From: Boswellia sacra
Taxonomy: Eukaryota > Streptophyta > Magnoliopsida > Sapindales > Burseraceae
DNA length: 64,000 nt
NCBI GenBank assembly: GCA_013180625.2
Contig: SNVD02007173.1
Location: 62,001-126,000, forward strand
Direction: 5' to 3'
A program made the translations under genes and the position numbers. This document shows, one piece after another, positions 13,190 through 25,230 of this stretch. The notes beneath the pieces were generated by a model. It did not search any database, had not been told where the DNA came from, and saw only the letters and a program-made list of their open reading frames with translations. Within the stretch, counting starts at the first letter, position 1; every line of letters begins with the position of its first letter.

Positions 13190-14640
13190 GACAGGCTATG
13201 AGGTTGGCGTATCATATGACAAGTAAAAGTTTCTCCTAGTATCCCCTACTTGTTTAAGATCAAAACATCCTTTTCTCGTAATTATTAGTACACATTCTCT
13301 ACTAAATAGTTTTATACAATTTTTCGTTAAAGGGTTAAATTGAGATTCTAGATCAGTTTGATATATGCTACGTACGTATTAGTTTAATTACTCTATGGGG
13401 CAATTCTTACAAATTAATCTACATATTTTATATATCTACGTGGACAATCAAGGGTGGTGTAGAAATCATTTTTATGACAAATCACCATCTAACATTTTTT
13501 TTCAGCTTTCAAGAAAATAATTTTAGAAAATTATTTGTATGTAATTATTTTACAGTACTTCAATATATTTTTATCCAAGTTTTTTTTTTTTTTTTATATA
13601 TTCATCCAATAATAGAAATAGCTATGTAAACACTTTCAATAAGACCAAATTATGTATTTAAGCAGTGTACTTATGATTTATTACTTGCATTTTGCATTTT
13701 ACTTGTATTTTATTCTAGATTGATAATCTTTCAAGAGATCAACTATCTTATTGGCTAGTGCAGCCTTCGATACTGTTCCTGTTTGACCAGCATTGAAGGC
13801 TGTAGTGGCCAGTAAGAAAGTGTAACCCTCTTTCAACATGTGTCCTAAATATAACCTGGAGTGACCGTGTCTAGGCTGAGGGACAAGTTACACCATTTCA
13901 TGTCCTGTTAGACCTTTTGAGATCAATCCGTCTTTGCTAATGAAAAGCAACTTTTTTCTTTTTAGTATTTTTATCTCAGGATAATCTGTCATGTCGAAGA
14001 AGTGTCCTCGGTTTCCAACGCGTGAAGGCTGCACCTCCTGCGTTTGTGTTGGGTGCCTCAATCTCGAGTGCCGTTTAAGGGCTGCAACTGCCGCATCCGT
14101 GCTGATTTCATGCAGAAATGCGGACCTTAGGTCCTTCCAATCATCATTTCTGCACCATTGTTTCACAAAGTAATTGCCCAGAAGGGAAATTTGCTCTTCT
14201 GTTAGACTGCTTGTAATAAGATCTGAAACTTCAGACTTCATATCCAGATCATCTCAATAACCACATGGACAAATAGATGTTTCCTCCATGCTGGGTACCT
14301 GCTCTTAAGCCTACATCAGTTTACAGTAACTTTACCATGGTTGGTTTTCATAATTATCTTATATATGTTTTTAAGTCTTCATTTCTCTTGCCTTTACTTT
14401 ACTCATAATCTGCATTAGAATCAGAATTAGTACACATTTATATGACTGTTTGGCTTGATGAGTTGGTTAGAATAATCCGACCTGGGACTAACCCTGGTGG
14501 CCCGATTATAATTTGGGTGTGGCTAACTCATAATTCTTGCCCTCCATTGGTTAGCGATGTTGAGAGGTTAGTTAGACCAACTTACGTATCCTGGAGCTTT
14601 TATACGTTTCAGTTGTGAACTCTAGGCAATTCAAGATCAC
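13190..14640 (+). pseudogene. Partial duplicate of the ULT-like gene (intron 2, exon 3, 3' flank)
   Basis: The segment aligns with 9625-10930 of the ULT-like gene. It holds the end of exon 2 (TATGACAAGTAA beside the parent's TATGATAAGTAA), diverged intron 2, an exon-3-like piece after TATCTCAG at 13979, the 3' UTR and the downstream GGTTAGTTAGACCAACTTA motif. In the exon-3 copy about 30 bases after the acceptor are missing, a Cys codon in the FPTCEGC motif reads Arg (FPTREGC), and a lost base after GAGTGCC shifts the frame, so the last Cys residues are gone. Exons 1 and most of 2 are absent. It is a decayed tandem fragment. Confidence 0.85.
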
Positions 14641-15077
14641 GGAAAGCAACGGAAAGAATGCACAATTTAATAATAATAATAATAAAAAAGAGTTGTACAA
14701 GCATATAAAAAGTTCTAAGATGCATTAATGGAGGTAAAAGGCCCCCGAGAATAGAATACATTTCTTACAATGAGGTCTATTGCTACAGTCATTGACTACA
14801 CAGCTAGATTATGGACCGACTACCACCAAGTTCATTACCGTCAAAACCTAAAATCCTCTACAACAACATCAAATGAGCTTTCCCAGTCGAAACTCCAAGA
14901 AACTTTTCTCTCTTGAAGTTAATGAATAACCTAATTGTATCAATTATATACAAAAAAAATTTGCACCTGAGAAGGGAAAGGCACACTACCTTTTGGTATC
15001 TTTTTCATGGAGCCCGTGTATACATCATTAGACTCCATATTAGAGCTAAGAAGCACGTGAATTAACTAAAAGCATGT

Positions 15078-17443
15078 CTACATGGCAAGTTGTTGTCCAG
15101 AAGAAATTCGGTTCCGACCCCTGCCTTTACGCGCATTGGCAATATTAGCAATTAAAGAACTGGATGTGCTCCCAAGGGCACTAGATCCCATTAGATTCAA
15201 CCCAAGACTTTTAATCAAGTGGGACAATTTACTTTCATTCCCGCCAGTCACCTGTTGCAGCTCATGTGCCTGCTCACGAGTTAAAACCGTGTAGAGCTGC
15301 AAGCAGTTGTTTTCTACACCCTTTCTTGAATCGTCTTTCCCATTGTCAAATGTAACTCTCATAAGCCCCATTGATTTTGGGTCTTCTGTTAATGGATTGA
15401 AAACGAACATAAGATTTCCAAATGCTAAATCAGGTCTCCTAAATAGATCTACCAGTATATCGTTGCTTGATCCAGCATTCCTCTGAGAAGATCTCCTTGA
15501 AATATTCTTTTGACATCTTGTGGTTCGGAGAATGCGTGAAGCTTCTCTTAGGCCACTCAAATACGCTCCATGCATGGTGGCTGGATATTGCCTAGTTGTG
15601 GCCTCGCCAGCAAAGAACAGCCGGCTTCCCACACTTTCTGCAAGTATATCATAATCACTACCAGATGAGCGTACCCTAATATGTGAGTATGAACCATAGG
15701 CAAAGGGGTCATTTCCCCATCTTGTACAGATTGTTTGTATGGGATTGGGCACCTCGATGCCCTTTGGATTATATATACCTGCAAAAAAGAGAGACAACTA
15801 ATAGAATCAGAACCTAGAACCAATGAAGCTTTCTGAAGAAAGACGAAGAAATCTTAAGGTATAAGAGTGCAAGAATAACTGCAAAGTCCATTATCACCAG
15901 TTCTTCAATACATAGTACCTTTAAGGACACTTAGAACACGATGGAGCAAAGTGGATGGATCTGTGCATTCAAAATTTCGAGCAGCTTCACCAGCCACCAG
16001 TGCAATTAATACTGGACCCCCAGAAACAGTGTGGTAACTATAGAACAAAAAGAATTCTCCACGTTTATCACTATGTTCATTGAGACATCCAAATGTATCC
16101 AGCTCTTCTCCCCAAAACACATGTGGGAAAACCATGGCAACTTTATTCAGGAGCCCAAAACCCAATCTCTCAATTGCCGCAAGCTTTCTATGAGGTAACT
16201 CAGGTTCAAACTTGATTGTTTTTTTCTTCAGAACCCCAAGAGGCACAGTGCATAGTACTACATCTGCTTGAAACACTTGGTCACCAGCAATCACCTCAAC
16301 TCCTTCATTTCCATATCTTATGGTATCGACAGTCTTCTCATAGAAAATGGGAACCCCTTCACACAATGCTTTTATCAATCTCCAATTCCCTCCAGCAAGA
16401 AAACAGTGATCCCCACCCATTTCATAGGGGTCATCCTGATCCCAGTAGGCAGCTGACAGATCTGAAAGACATCCGGCATTTGCATATTCCAAGTTAGCAA
16501 GATGCCAGTCAAGAAGTTTCCTTTCCTCCGGACTTCTAGCCACAGCATAGAGTTGCCTGAGTGTCTCCAAAACAGAACCCAAAGAAACATCATTCGCAAT
16601 TCCACCCATTATTTGTCTTAGTTCCATGACTTTGTCAAGCAATTTGTTAAAGATAAATTCAATCTTAAGATCAGTTTCCTCATCAACAGGTGCCCCATCT
16701 GGTTTGTACAAAGGGCACTTATCTCTGACTTTATGAAGTGGAATGGAAAGTTGCCTGGCTAAAACCCCAAGGGGATTGGCATGAATTCCAGTTATAACAC
16801 TGCCACCAAGATCCACAGCTGCATAATTACCTTTCTTGCCCATCTTCTGAGTATAAACTCTCCCCCCAGGCCGACTCCTACCTTCTAAAACAACAACCTT
16901 GAAACCAAATGACATAAGCTGCCTAGCCGCTGCTAACCCAGCAAGACCTGCACCAACAATTATCACAGAGCCTTCATTTGCCTCCTCTGGCATATACCCC
17001 GGCAAAACCCCGAAATTGATATACCCATTATATGAAAGAAAATCATACGCTGAGCTTATCAAATGTTCATACTCATTACTCACAGTTTCTTTAATCTGAC
17101 CTTTTGTTAGCCACATCCTCACATTACTTCTCCACCTCGCAAGAATATGATTTCTCACAACAATATAATCGTTCTGCTCTTTCCCACCCAAAACCCTCAC
17201 CACTCCTGCTAAAATCTCCTCTTCAAGCAAAGCATCAATTGGAAACCCCACAGAAAACGCTATCATAGCTTCAGTCTCGGTCTCTTTCTCCAAATCCTCC
17301 TTAGTTCTATTTTTTTTCTTCGACATACCACCTAAATGCTTCTCTATCAACTCATCCATCAAATTCTCATCATAATTTCTCGGACCCACTTTCTTTCTCA
17401 ACGTCCTCTTCGAAACTGACCCATCAGACACCGGGGTCTCCAT
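15078..17443 (-). CDS. LDL2-like: LSD1-type lysine-specific histone demethylase (LDL2-like flavin amine oxidase)
   Basis: Two exons, 17443-15919 and 15778-15078, join in phase 1 (AAAG|GTACTA donor, TTTTGCAG acceptor) to give 741 residues. The N-terminus is basic (KRTLRKKVGPRNYDENLMDE). Residues about 58-146 form a SWIRM domain (AFSVGFPIDALLEEEI ... RNHILARW ... YNGYINFGV). An FAD-binding GAGLAG Rossmann motif lies at 164-169, followed by LEGRSRPGGRV. GFGLLNKVAMVF supplies the lysine (about 434) equivalent to LSD1 Lys661, and the C-terminal LFFAGEATTRQYPATMHGA and LSGLREASRI blocks complete the oxidase fold. There is no coiled-coil tower insertion, as expected for plant members. Family role: FAD-dependent demethylation of H3K4me1/me2 in the nucleus, with roles in flowering and silencing. 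The length and the two-exon layout fit LDL2 better than LDL1, FLD or LDL3; the sub-family is inferred. All core motifs are present, so the gene looks functional. Confidence 0.9.
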
Positions 17444-18000
17444 TACTGCAAACACCTAATCTCCAATCAAAAAATTCTCAAAACTCTTCTTATAACCACC
17501 AATCTTTCAAACCCGCCAAAAACAAACTACACATTTCCCTTCCAGTACCACCCAACATCACATAAAAACGAAACAGTTCCAAATGCATATTCATTCTCAA
17601 AAAACCATAAAAAAGCTATACATATCCTTCACAACGCAAACCATCTTCACCACAAAAAAAATAAAAAATAAAATTACTCATTTTAAACAAAACCCATTTT
17701 CCCTTCTCATTCAAATTTACGAGTCAATCTAAAAAATACACACAGAGTTTTCAACAAACCAGTAACTAGGAATTGAAGCTGTTGTCAGCCAAGTCACACG
17801 TAAAATTTGATTCAAGATTGCATCAGAAAATGAAATGAAGTTATTGAACATGGAGCTGAAATAGAAGGGTTGACTCACCTTGCGGGTTGGAGATGGAAAA
17901 TGTTTAAAGTTAGAAGCGCTCGTGTGAGATTTAGGGTTTTTCTCTGGTGTGACCTCGAAAGGTGTGGAAGCCAGTTGATGCACTGAATTAGAAACTGGAT
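17444..18000 (-). other. 5' leader of the LDL2-like gene with a probable leader intron
   Basis: Upstream of the ATG a strong donor CGCAAG|GTGAGTCA (exon end 17879) pairs with either of two acceptors 11 bases apart: ATTAG (ends 17456) or TTTGCAG (ends 17446). The leader exon from about 18000 to 17879 has an open frame but no ATG. The first acceptor keeps that frame in phase with the coding sequence. The second creates TAATG at the start codon. The transcription start cannot be placed by eye. Confidence 0.6.
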
Positions 18001-18219
18001 TGGAGGGAACTTTTGTGTGGATTTGGGCTTTTATTTGTAGGCCGAGAGCCGGACCATAACCCAGCTTGTTGTTAGATGCGCCACACTAATTTCTAAGGGC
18101 CCTCATCTTTGTGCAGTGTATTGTGGTGCATTTAATGACATTCTATTTCAAAGTAAGCCAATTAAAAATTTTGTTGACTTTGCGCTTAGGTCTTTTAATT
18201 GTTTGACTTTGTGGTTATC

Positions 18220-18733
18220 TACGAATGGGAATTCGTGTCGTGTTTGTCGATCTATTTAATTATTCGTGTCAAAACATGAAACACAGATCTAACACGGTTA
18301 TTAAACGTGTTACCCACGTGTTGTAACCATGTCATATTTAATTCACATAATTTACTTAATTGTTTAACCTAGTTATGCATAATATATTATATTCTATATA
18401 ATTATATCAATTAAAATTATTTTTAGAATATAAACCATTGTTAGTATAAAATATTATTAAAATCATCATAATTTATTATTTTATAAATTAATTTATTTTA
18501 TAATATAAAAGTTTCAGTTTTATAATATATATGTTGTAAGTAGGTAACAATTTATATCATTAAATGAGTTTACATATTAAGGATAGACAAAATATATTTA
18601 ACTATTTATATCATTAAACAGGTTGGCGTGTTGAACACCCTCAACACGAATTCGACCTATTTATTAATCGTGTATCGTGTTCGTGTCGTATTTATGTTGT
18701 GTTCGCGTGTCGTGTTTCAAATTTTTACCGCTA
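18220..18733. mobile_element. hAT-type MITE, same family as 2905-3429
   Basis: The element is flanked by perfect 8-bp duplications TGGTTATC at 18212-18219 and 18734-18741. Its body matches the 2905-3429 element through most of its length (for example ATAATATATTATATTCTATATA and ATATATGTTGTAAGTA), with scattered differences. It lies just upstream of the LDL2-like gene. No coding sequence. Confidence 0.88.
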
Positions 18734-21627
18734 TGGTTATCCAGCTTAGCATTAGATTGTTGATGATAGCCTTAACATCTCGAAGATTGTATAGTTTTTT
18801 TCAAAGATAGTATAATATTAATAAATTATTGCTTATTCTCGATTTTTAATTATAAATTATGATAGTAAATTAATTTACAATGAAACTACATAAATTTTCA
18901 AGTATTAACATGTAAAAGAACTTAGGCACACTTTAATGCCATCCTATAAATTAATTCACTCTACAAACTTTTATTTCTAAATTGATATGATAATGTTCTT
19001 TTACAATTACGTTATTCATTTTCATTTACTAAACTGATAATTTTGTTTTATTTTTGTATTTGCTCGTTGTGTTTTGTGAGACATTAGTTTATGTACCAAG
19101 GACCAGTTTGTTTTGACTTCTGCATATAGAGCTTATTGAAGTAGATCTTTTTGGAGTAGAGCTTTTAAAAGTATAGCTTTTATTAAAAAGTTTTTGATTT
19201 TTTTATGAGATAAATATAAAAGTACTTATTATGATTAAATTCCTAAAATAGAATTTTGTTATATGAAAAGAATAAGGTAAAATATTTAAAACTTGATAAT
19301 GATATCTTTGATATTACAAAACTTTAAAAAACGCTCAAAAAGAGCTTTTCTCAAAAGCCTCAATTTTGAGCTTTTTCTAGTAGACGTAAAACAGTTTTTT
19401 TAATCATTAATAAGTTTTTCTCAGTTAATAGTCAAACGATATAAAAAAATTTTAAAAGAACTTTTGGCATTAAAAAAGCTCTTTTGACCTAAAAAGATGC
19501 CCAAAAAAATGCGCTATAAGATTTATATGATTAATGATTTTGAGCATTTTTTATGATTTTTGAATGAATAATAATATTATTACATATTCGAATTCTTATA
19601 TAGTTAATGTGCATTCCGGTGGCGGAATTAAGTAGTGGCTGGGGAGCCTAACCGAGTTTTGAAGAAATCTCAATTTCATATAAAAAGTTCAAATTATAAC
19701 ACATATATCCTTACTTCAAAACCAGGTTTCTTACACATGGCTTTATCCAAACTTTAGAAAAACAAAAGGTTTACATGGAAAAGATTCATGGTACATCTTA
19801 TTCCACGTTCAAAAGGAATTTTTTTTTTTTGTATAATCCTTATTAGAGTAGATCTATTTAGCTCTTACTTTTCATCTCATGAAACCTCATCTTTATTTTA
19901 ATTAAGGATAAAATAGTAATAAAAAATTTTAAATAAGGATGTGTAATGATTGACTTGATACACTTAAAAAAATCCTCACCTCGTATAATTTTATGTACTC
20001 TAACCTTTTTCCTATTTATCTTTTATCTTTTCTTTCTCTTTGCTAACTCCATTTATCTTCTTCCTCTACAACTACTGTTTCCTATTTCACTCCATTTTCC
20101 TTATATAATTAAAGTCTTTTTTTTTTCAATTTTGGTTTTGTGTTTTTGAAGATTTAGGCGAAGAATCTTTGTAGGCTTATACAATCATTTTCTTGACATA
20201 TTAGTTGGAGTTGGTTTGTGTTCATGTTGAAATTGGACAAAATTAATGAAATATCAATAATTTCACTGTTTCATTTAATCTTTTCGTTCATAATCTGGGT
20301 ACCAACACTCAAGTATTCATTGAGACTAACAATATTAAAGGTTCAAATTCAATCTTTGTAGCCGAAACAATTACTTAAAGTTTGTATACAATGCCAAAGT
20401 AATTCATTTGTATAAATTCATCATATCTAATTGAGAAAATTTTCTTCTCTTCAATATGAAAATTAAGCAAATCTTAGTTTGTGTGAAGTGTAAATATGAA
20501 AAATTAAATAATAAAAACAAAATATAATTGATTAATATTAAAATCATAGAAGAGTTTTAAATTATTGATTATATAATGTAATCTTTAAGAATTGCAACAG
20601 TATGAAAAAAATAGACAAAATTAAAATATAATAACTGATTTAGTTTATTAGAATATTGAAATATGTATAAAATATATTTTAAATTAATGTTGAGGATAAA
20701 TGTAATTTATTATAAAGATAAAATTTTATAAGATGGCTATTATATCCTTACTAAATTTAGAGTGAAATCCAGTGAGATAAAAAATAGGGCCGAATAGAAC
20801 TTCTCTCTTTATTATCTTTTTATTATTTTATTGTTAAATATAATCACCTAAATCTCAAATTACCAAATTAAAATTTTCCATTATTCCTATGTCTTTCCTT
20901 CTAAATTTTAAATTATAAAATAAGTATACACATTGTTTACCTTGCACATTTCATGAATATATATAGATTTTTTTTCATAAAAAAATTTATAGACTTAATA
21001 TTAATAAGAAAACTTTAGCCCACTCGAAGGAAATAGGTGACGTGTTGGTGCATTCCTCTCTTATTACAATGCATTTGATCTTTATGTATTGCATTGTTTT
21101 TTTTTTTCATTCTTTCATTTTTTTTAGAGGATATGTGAACAAAGTTTGTAAAACTAAGATTGTACCTACTAGATTGTAAAACCAAGTTGTAGTGCAGGTA
21201 AACAGGCTTATAAATGCATCTAATTAAAAAAAAAAGAAGAAGGAAAGCTGGCAATTCTCTCCCTCGTTCCCAGAACAAAGCAAGATTCCTAGATCCCTTA
21301 TTAGATTGGCAACAAATGCAATGAAAATTGCAGTTGTTACCTTTATTCTTGCTACTTTTACATATAAAAAAATTCGATCTCCTAATCTTCTGCCAACAAT
21401 TCTTGAGGACGGCAAATTTTGCTACTGAAAGGCTCCAATAATCGCCTATGAGTAGCCTCAATCTACCCTTCTGAATAAAAGAATTATGGCATGTGTTGTT
21501 TGTGTCACCATTAAGCACTCTGGAAAGAGCCAACTAAGCCCATCTTTATGCTTCAACTTTGAGATCAAGTAGATCACAACCCACGAAAATTAGATTATTG
21601 TATGAAAAAATCCCCCTTGACAAATTC
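18734..21627. other. AT-rich intergenic DNA upstream of the first Root_cap gene
   Basis: No gene was recognised. It contains a MITE-like copy (about 19106-19512). From about 21285 onward lies the promoter block shared with the second Root_cap gene (compare 27885-28290): both have AAATGCAATGAAAATTGCAG and ATTAAGCACTCTGGAAA. Confidence 0.5.
19106..19512. mobile_element. MITE-like element, copy 1
   Basis: It aligns over about 400 bases with 52329-52733 (TTTGTTATATGAAAAGAATAAG versus TTTGTTATAAGGAAAGAATAAG; AAAAAGAGCTTTTC and AAAAGCCTCAATTTTGA in both). The ends are imperfect inverted repeats (GTTTGTTTTGACTTC; the right end on the other strand carries TTTTTTGGGCATC). No clear target duplication was found. 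Confidence 0.6.
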
Positions 21628-21634
21628 TATAAAT
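21628..21634 (+). promoter_or_regulatory. TATA box of Root_cap gene A
   Basis: TATAAAT within AAATTCTATAAATGGCA, about 70 bases before the ATG. The same arrangement is conserved in gene B at 28226. Confidence 0.7.
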
Positions 21635-21702
21635 GGCACAGGAGAAGCTGAGTTCTAGCATCACTTAGTCTTGTTTTCTTCCTTTCTTTGTACCATTCAA
21701 GA

Positions 21703-22913
21703 ATGGAGATGCTACGAAGAAGTTGCTTAGTAATCATTGGATTAGTGTTGGTTTCAGGTGTTGTGCAGGTGAAAGCAGCTGCCTCTACAGTCTACTGCAG
21801 CAACACAACCCGATGCCATGGGGGTATAGTGTGCCCAGATGAGTGCCCTTACACTTACTCCAGTGACCCGAAAGCTAAAGTTTGCTACGTCAATTGTTAC
21901 TCACCCGTTTGCAAGGCTCAGTGCAAGCGTAAGATAACACAACCCATGTCATTCTTTTATCGATTTCCTTGAAACAAGTTTATATATACAATCAATAAAC
22001 GCATTTGAAATAATCTGCTTCAAAATCAAATTAAAACTTGATAACATTAATTGCATATGCTTTACAAAAACAAAATAACTTATGGAGGTTTTTTTTTTTT
22101 TTTTTTCAAATCATTGTAGACCGGAAAGCAAACTGCGACAGCCCTGGATCAGCTTGCTACGATCCCCGTTTCATTGGTGGTGACGGCATTGTCTTCTACT
22201 TCCATGGCAAGAGCAATGAGCATTTCAGCCTAGTCTCCGACCCCAAGATCCAAATCAATGGCCGTTTCATTGGCCATCGCCCAGCAGGCCGAACCAGGGA
22301 CTTTACCTGGATTCAAGCCTTGGGAATCCTATTCAAATCATACTCATTCTCTATTGAGGCCACGAAGGCAGCAATATGGGACAGTGCAGTTGATCATCTG
22401 AAATTCACTTACAATGGCCAGGATTTGGCCATTCCAGAGGGCCCTCTATCCGTCTGGAACTCCGAAGGAAACGAGATAAAAGTGGAGAGAGTTTCTAGCA
22501 AGAATAGCGCCATTATCTCCCTGAAGGAACTAGCAGAAATTTCGGTCACCGTGGTGCCAGTGACCAAAGAAGATGACAGAGTCCACAAGTACCAAGTACC
22601 TGAAGACGACTGCTTTGCTCACTTAGAGGTGCAGTTCAGGTTCTTTAATCTAAACTCAAAGGTTGATGGAGTCCTTGGGAGGACTTATAGGCCCGATTTC
22701 GAGAACCCGGCTAAGCCTGGTGTTGCAATGGCTGTTTTGGGTGGTGAAGAGAAGTATAAAACCACATCCCTTTTTTCTACGGACTGCCCAACTTGTGTGT
22801 TCTCAACAGAAAGTACTGGTTTAGCCCAGGAGGCCTCAGAATTGATGGAGTATGGCACCCTGGATTGCACACGTGGTTCCTCTGCAGGATATGGCATTGT
22901 TTGCAAGAAATGA
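21703..22913 (+). CDS. Root_cap family secreted protein, copy A
   Basis: Exons 21703-21928 and 22120-22913 (donor GCAAGC|GTAAGA, acceptor ATTGTAG|ACCGG, phase 1) give 339 residues. Residues 1-25 form a signal peptide (hydrophobic CLVIIGLVLVSGVV, then QVKAAA). A Cys-rich part follows (YCSNTTRCHG, CPDECPY, CYVNCYSPVCKAQCK). Exon 2 carries the main domain, with FIGGDGIVFYFHGKSNEHF, FIGHRPAGRTRDFTWIQALG, DDCFAHLEVQF, LGRTYRPDF and a C-terminal LDCTRGSSAGYGIVCKK. This pattern is the Root_cap/LEA-type family (PF06830), named from root-cap-expressed maize proteins; the biochemical role is not established. Promoter, coding region and 3' flank are duplicated at 27.9-29.9 kb (copy B), with a further pseudogene copy at 54 kb. 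The ATG is the first after the TATA box and starts the signal peptide. No defects seen. Confidence 0.88.
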
Positions 22914-23079
22914 TGAGTGCTGAAAATTATGGCTTGTTATTCTAAGAAATAATTCAGGCTCTTGCTTCAAAACTGGAATAAACGTAGGCTATTCTAAGAA
23001 ATAATTGCAGGTCTAGCCAGCTGCCTAAAAGTATGGCGTGGCGCCTGGGGATGTTGTGTAATGCTCTCATTTGCTAAGT

Positions 23080-24930
23080 GTCGTCAATAATTAATTATTT
23101 CAAAGAATAGTTCTACAAACTCGAACTCTTACAAATTCACGTGGCATTTCTTGATAATGATCACATCAGTAATCTTAATAAATATAATTTATTTCTTAAA
23201 ATCACTCCTCCAATTGATTGAATTTCTATTTAAGAGTTTGTAAATGAAGTGTTATTTTATTTATTAAATGCTCCATAATTATGTTTATACAAAATGATGC
23301 TCAATACTCCATAATTATGTTTACAAGTATTAATGATATTTTTTTTCAAATTTTTAATCCTAAATAATATAAAAAGTGAAGTATTATTTATTATACAGAT
23401 CATAAAATAATTCGAAAAACGATATGGTAATTTCATATTAATTGTCACGCCATTTGAGGTAAAATTTACAATAAAAATTTATAAAAATATTATTACCCTT
23501 ACAAGAATATCTAATTTGAAATGAAATTTAAGATAAAAATGTGTTATGTTATGTTTGCATTGGGATATGTTAGTAAGTTTGCAAAAGAATCCCTCTGATT
23601 GACTTGGGTGATATTTGTTTCAATCACTTAATACTTTTTAGAGCTTAATTTACACCACTAATAGGATGTTTATTTGCTTTTTTAGATAACACTTAAAAAA
23701 AGTGGAAAGAGAATATTTTATCTTTAATGTGACTTTTTTACCCTTGTTAAAATGTAAAATGTTTATATTTATATGTATACAATCATTTAAAAATTAAATA
23801 GTTAATAAAATTAAATCAAATTTTTTTCATTTAAATAATTAATATTATATTTCTTACGACCTTTAAAAAATAATTATTAACTAAAATTATATAAAAATTC
23901 TTTTCATTTAAATAGTTGATATTATATTATATAAACTCATATGATATTATTGTATAACTATTATATCATTAATATTATCAATTTTTAAATTTCATTTCTC
24001 CAATTAGATCAAGTTTAAGCCATATCAATTTCTATAAAAAAAAAATTGTAAGAGTAATATTTTATCTATTATATTTTGAAGACCATATTTTGAATCATAG
24101 AAAAATAATCCTATTAATTAAAAGTGTTTTTTATTTCATAAACTTAAAAAAAAAACTAATATGATCTTTTAACTGACAATATTAAATATTAATTTTTTAC
24201 TTAAATTTACACTATTAAATAAAATAAAATGTTCTTAGCAATCTAATAAATAACTTTTAAAGTTTCAATAAAATTGTCCATATAATATGTAATAAAATTC
24301 TATCAAATATATTATCTATTTTAAAATTCGCTATTTATAATGATATCAAATTTTTTAATAGTTATTATTCAACATATTTTTAGCTAATTAATTTGAAATA
24401 TTAATATAAATAAATGAAAGTTTACCAATTATAAAAAATATTTATCATATTTTAATAAGGTAATTATAAATATAGTAATAAATAATATAATAATTTGACA
24501 ATAAATACTAAAACAATCACAAATATACCAAAATTTTACCTTTTAATAAATTAAAATAATATTCATAAATAAAAATTTGATAAAATTTATATTATTTTAA
24601 TATGTTGGGATATTTATAGAATAAAATTTTTAACACCTCATTTAGACAATAATGATTAGAAAATTGGATAAACTTTTTATTATTTTAATATGTAAGGATA
24701 TTTATAGTATAAAATTTTTAACACCTCATTTAGACAATAGTGATTAGAAAAAATGATAAATTTTTACTCTTTCAATTAAGTAATTTGTCACTTAAAATAA
24801 GTGCTAAATGGAAAAACAAACAAAAATTTTAACATTTAAATCTAAAGACTTTTAAGTATTAGGTGATAAGTGGAAGAAAACAAACATCATCTGAATCTCC
24901 TAAATATCTGAACAAGTTAACCGCACTCAA
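23080..24930. other. AT-rich insertion in the 3' flank of Root_cap gene A
   Basis: The downstream flank of gene A matches that of gene B up to about 23080 and again from about 24930 to 25230 (TTTGACACTATGTTAA versus TTTGACACTTCGTTAA; TGACTGACATTAATTGA in both). The roughly 1.85 kb between has no counterpart beside gene B. It includes the inverted-ended element at 23665-24889. No gene was found. Confidence 0.6.
23665..24889. mobile_element. Non-autonomous transposon, inverted ends
   Basis: The left end GGATGTTTATTTGC and the right end, read on the other strand as TGATGTTTGTTTTC, form an inverted pair that continues patchily for about 40 bases (AACACTTAAA / AATACTTAAA). The interior is very AT-rich and has a tandem repeat of about 87 bases at 24587-24770 (TTTTTAACACCTCATTTAGACAATA in both units). 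No target duplication was identified. Confidence 0.45.
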
Positions 24931-25230
24931 TCTTGATTTGACACTATGTTAATTCACAATTATATTAATGTAAAATAAATTAGGATTTAGCTGCGGTGTA
25001 GCAGACAAACTTTTTTACATCTCTTTTTCCAGAGAGCAGCACCTGCACCGAAGTCGGACCGGATAAATAAACATTGAAAACTTACTCCTGCCGTTTCCAG
25101 TTAAGTCAAGAAGAGGACTCTACCATCCAAGCACGCATGACTGACATTAATTGACGTGGAGAATTGTACGATCTGGAGGATCGACTTTATCCACTACAGA
25201 TAAGCATTTAAGGCAAACATTGGTTCAGCC

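Noticed and set aside
13888..14241. 117-residue minus-strand frame
   Set aside because: It is antisense to the decayed ULT exon-3 copy; no family resemblance on that strand.
17879..17983. Upstream reading frame ending in TAATG over the LDL2-like start codon
   Set aside because: The frame opens with GTG, not ATG, and no ATG lies upstream in the same frame, so a conventional upstream ORF is not supported. Only the alternative-acceptor observation is kept.
21015..21533. 172-residue minus-strand frame upstream of Root_cap gene A
   Set aside because: It overlaps the conserved promoter block of the Root_cap pair, is not preserved in copy B, and shows no domain.
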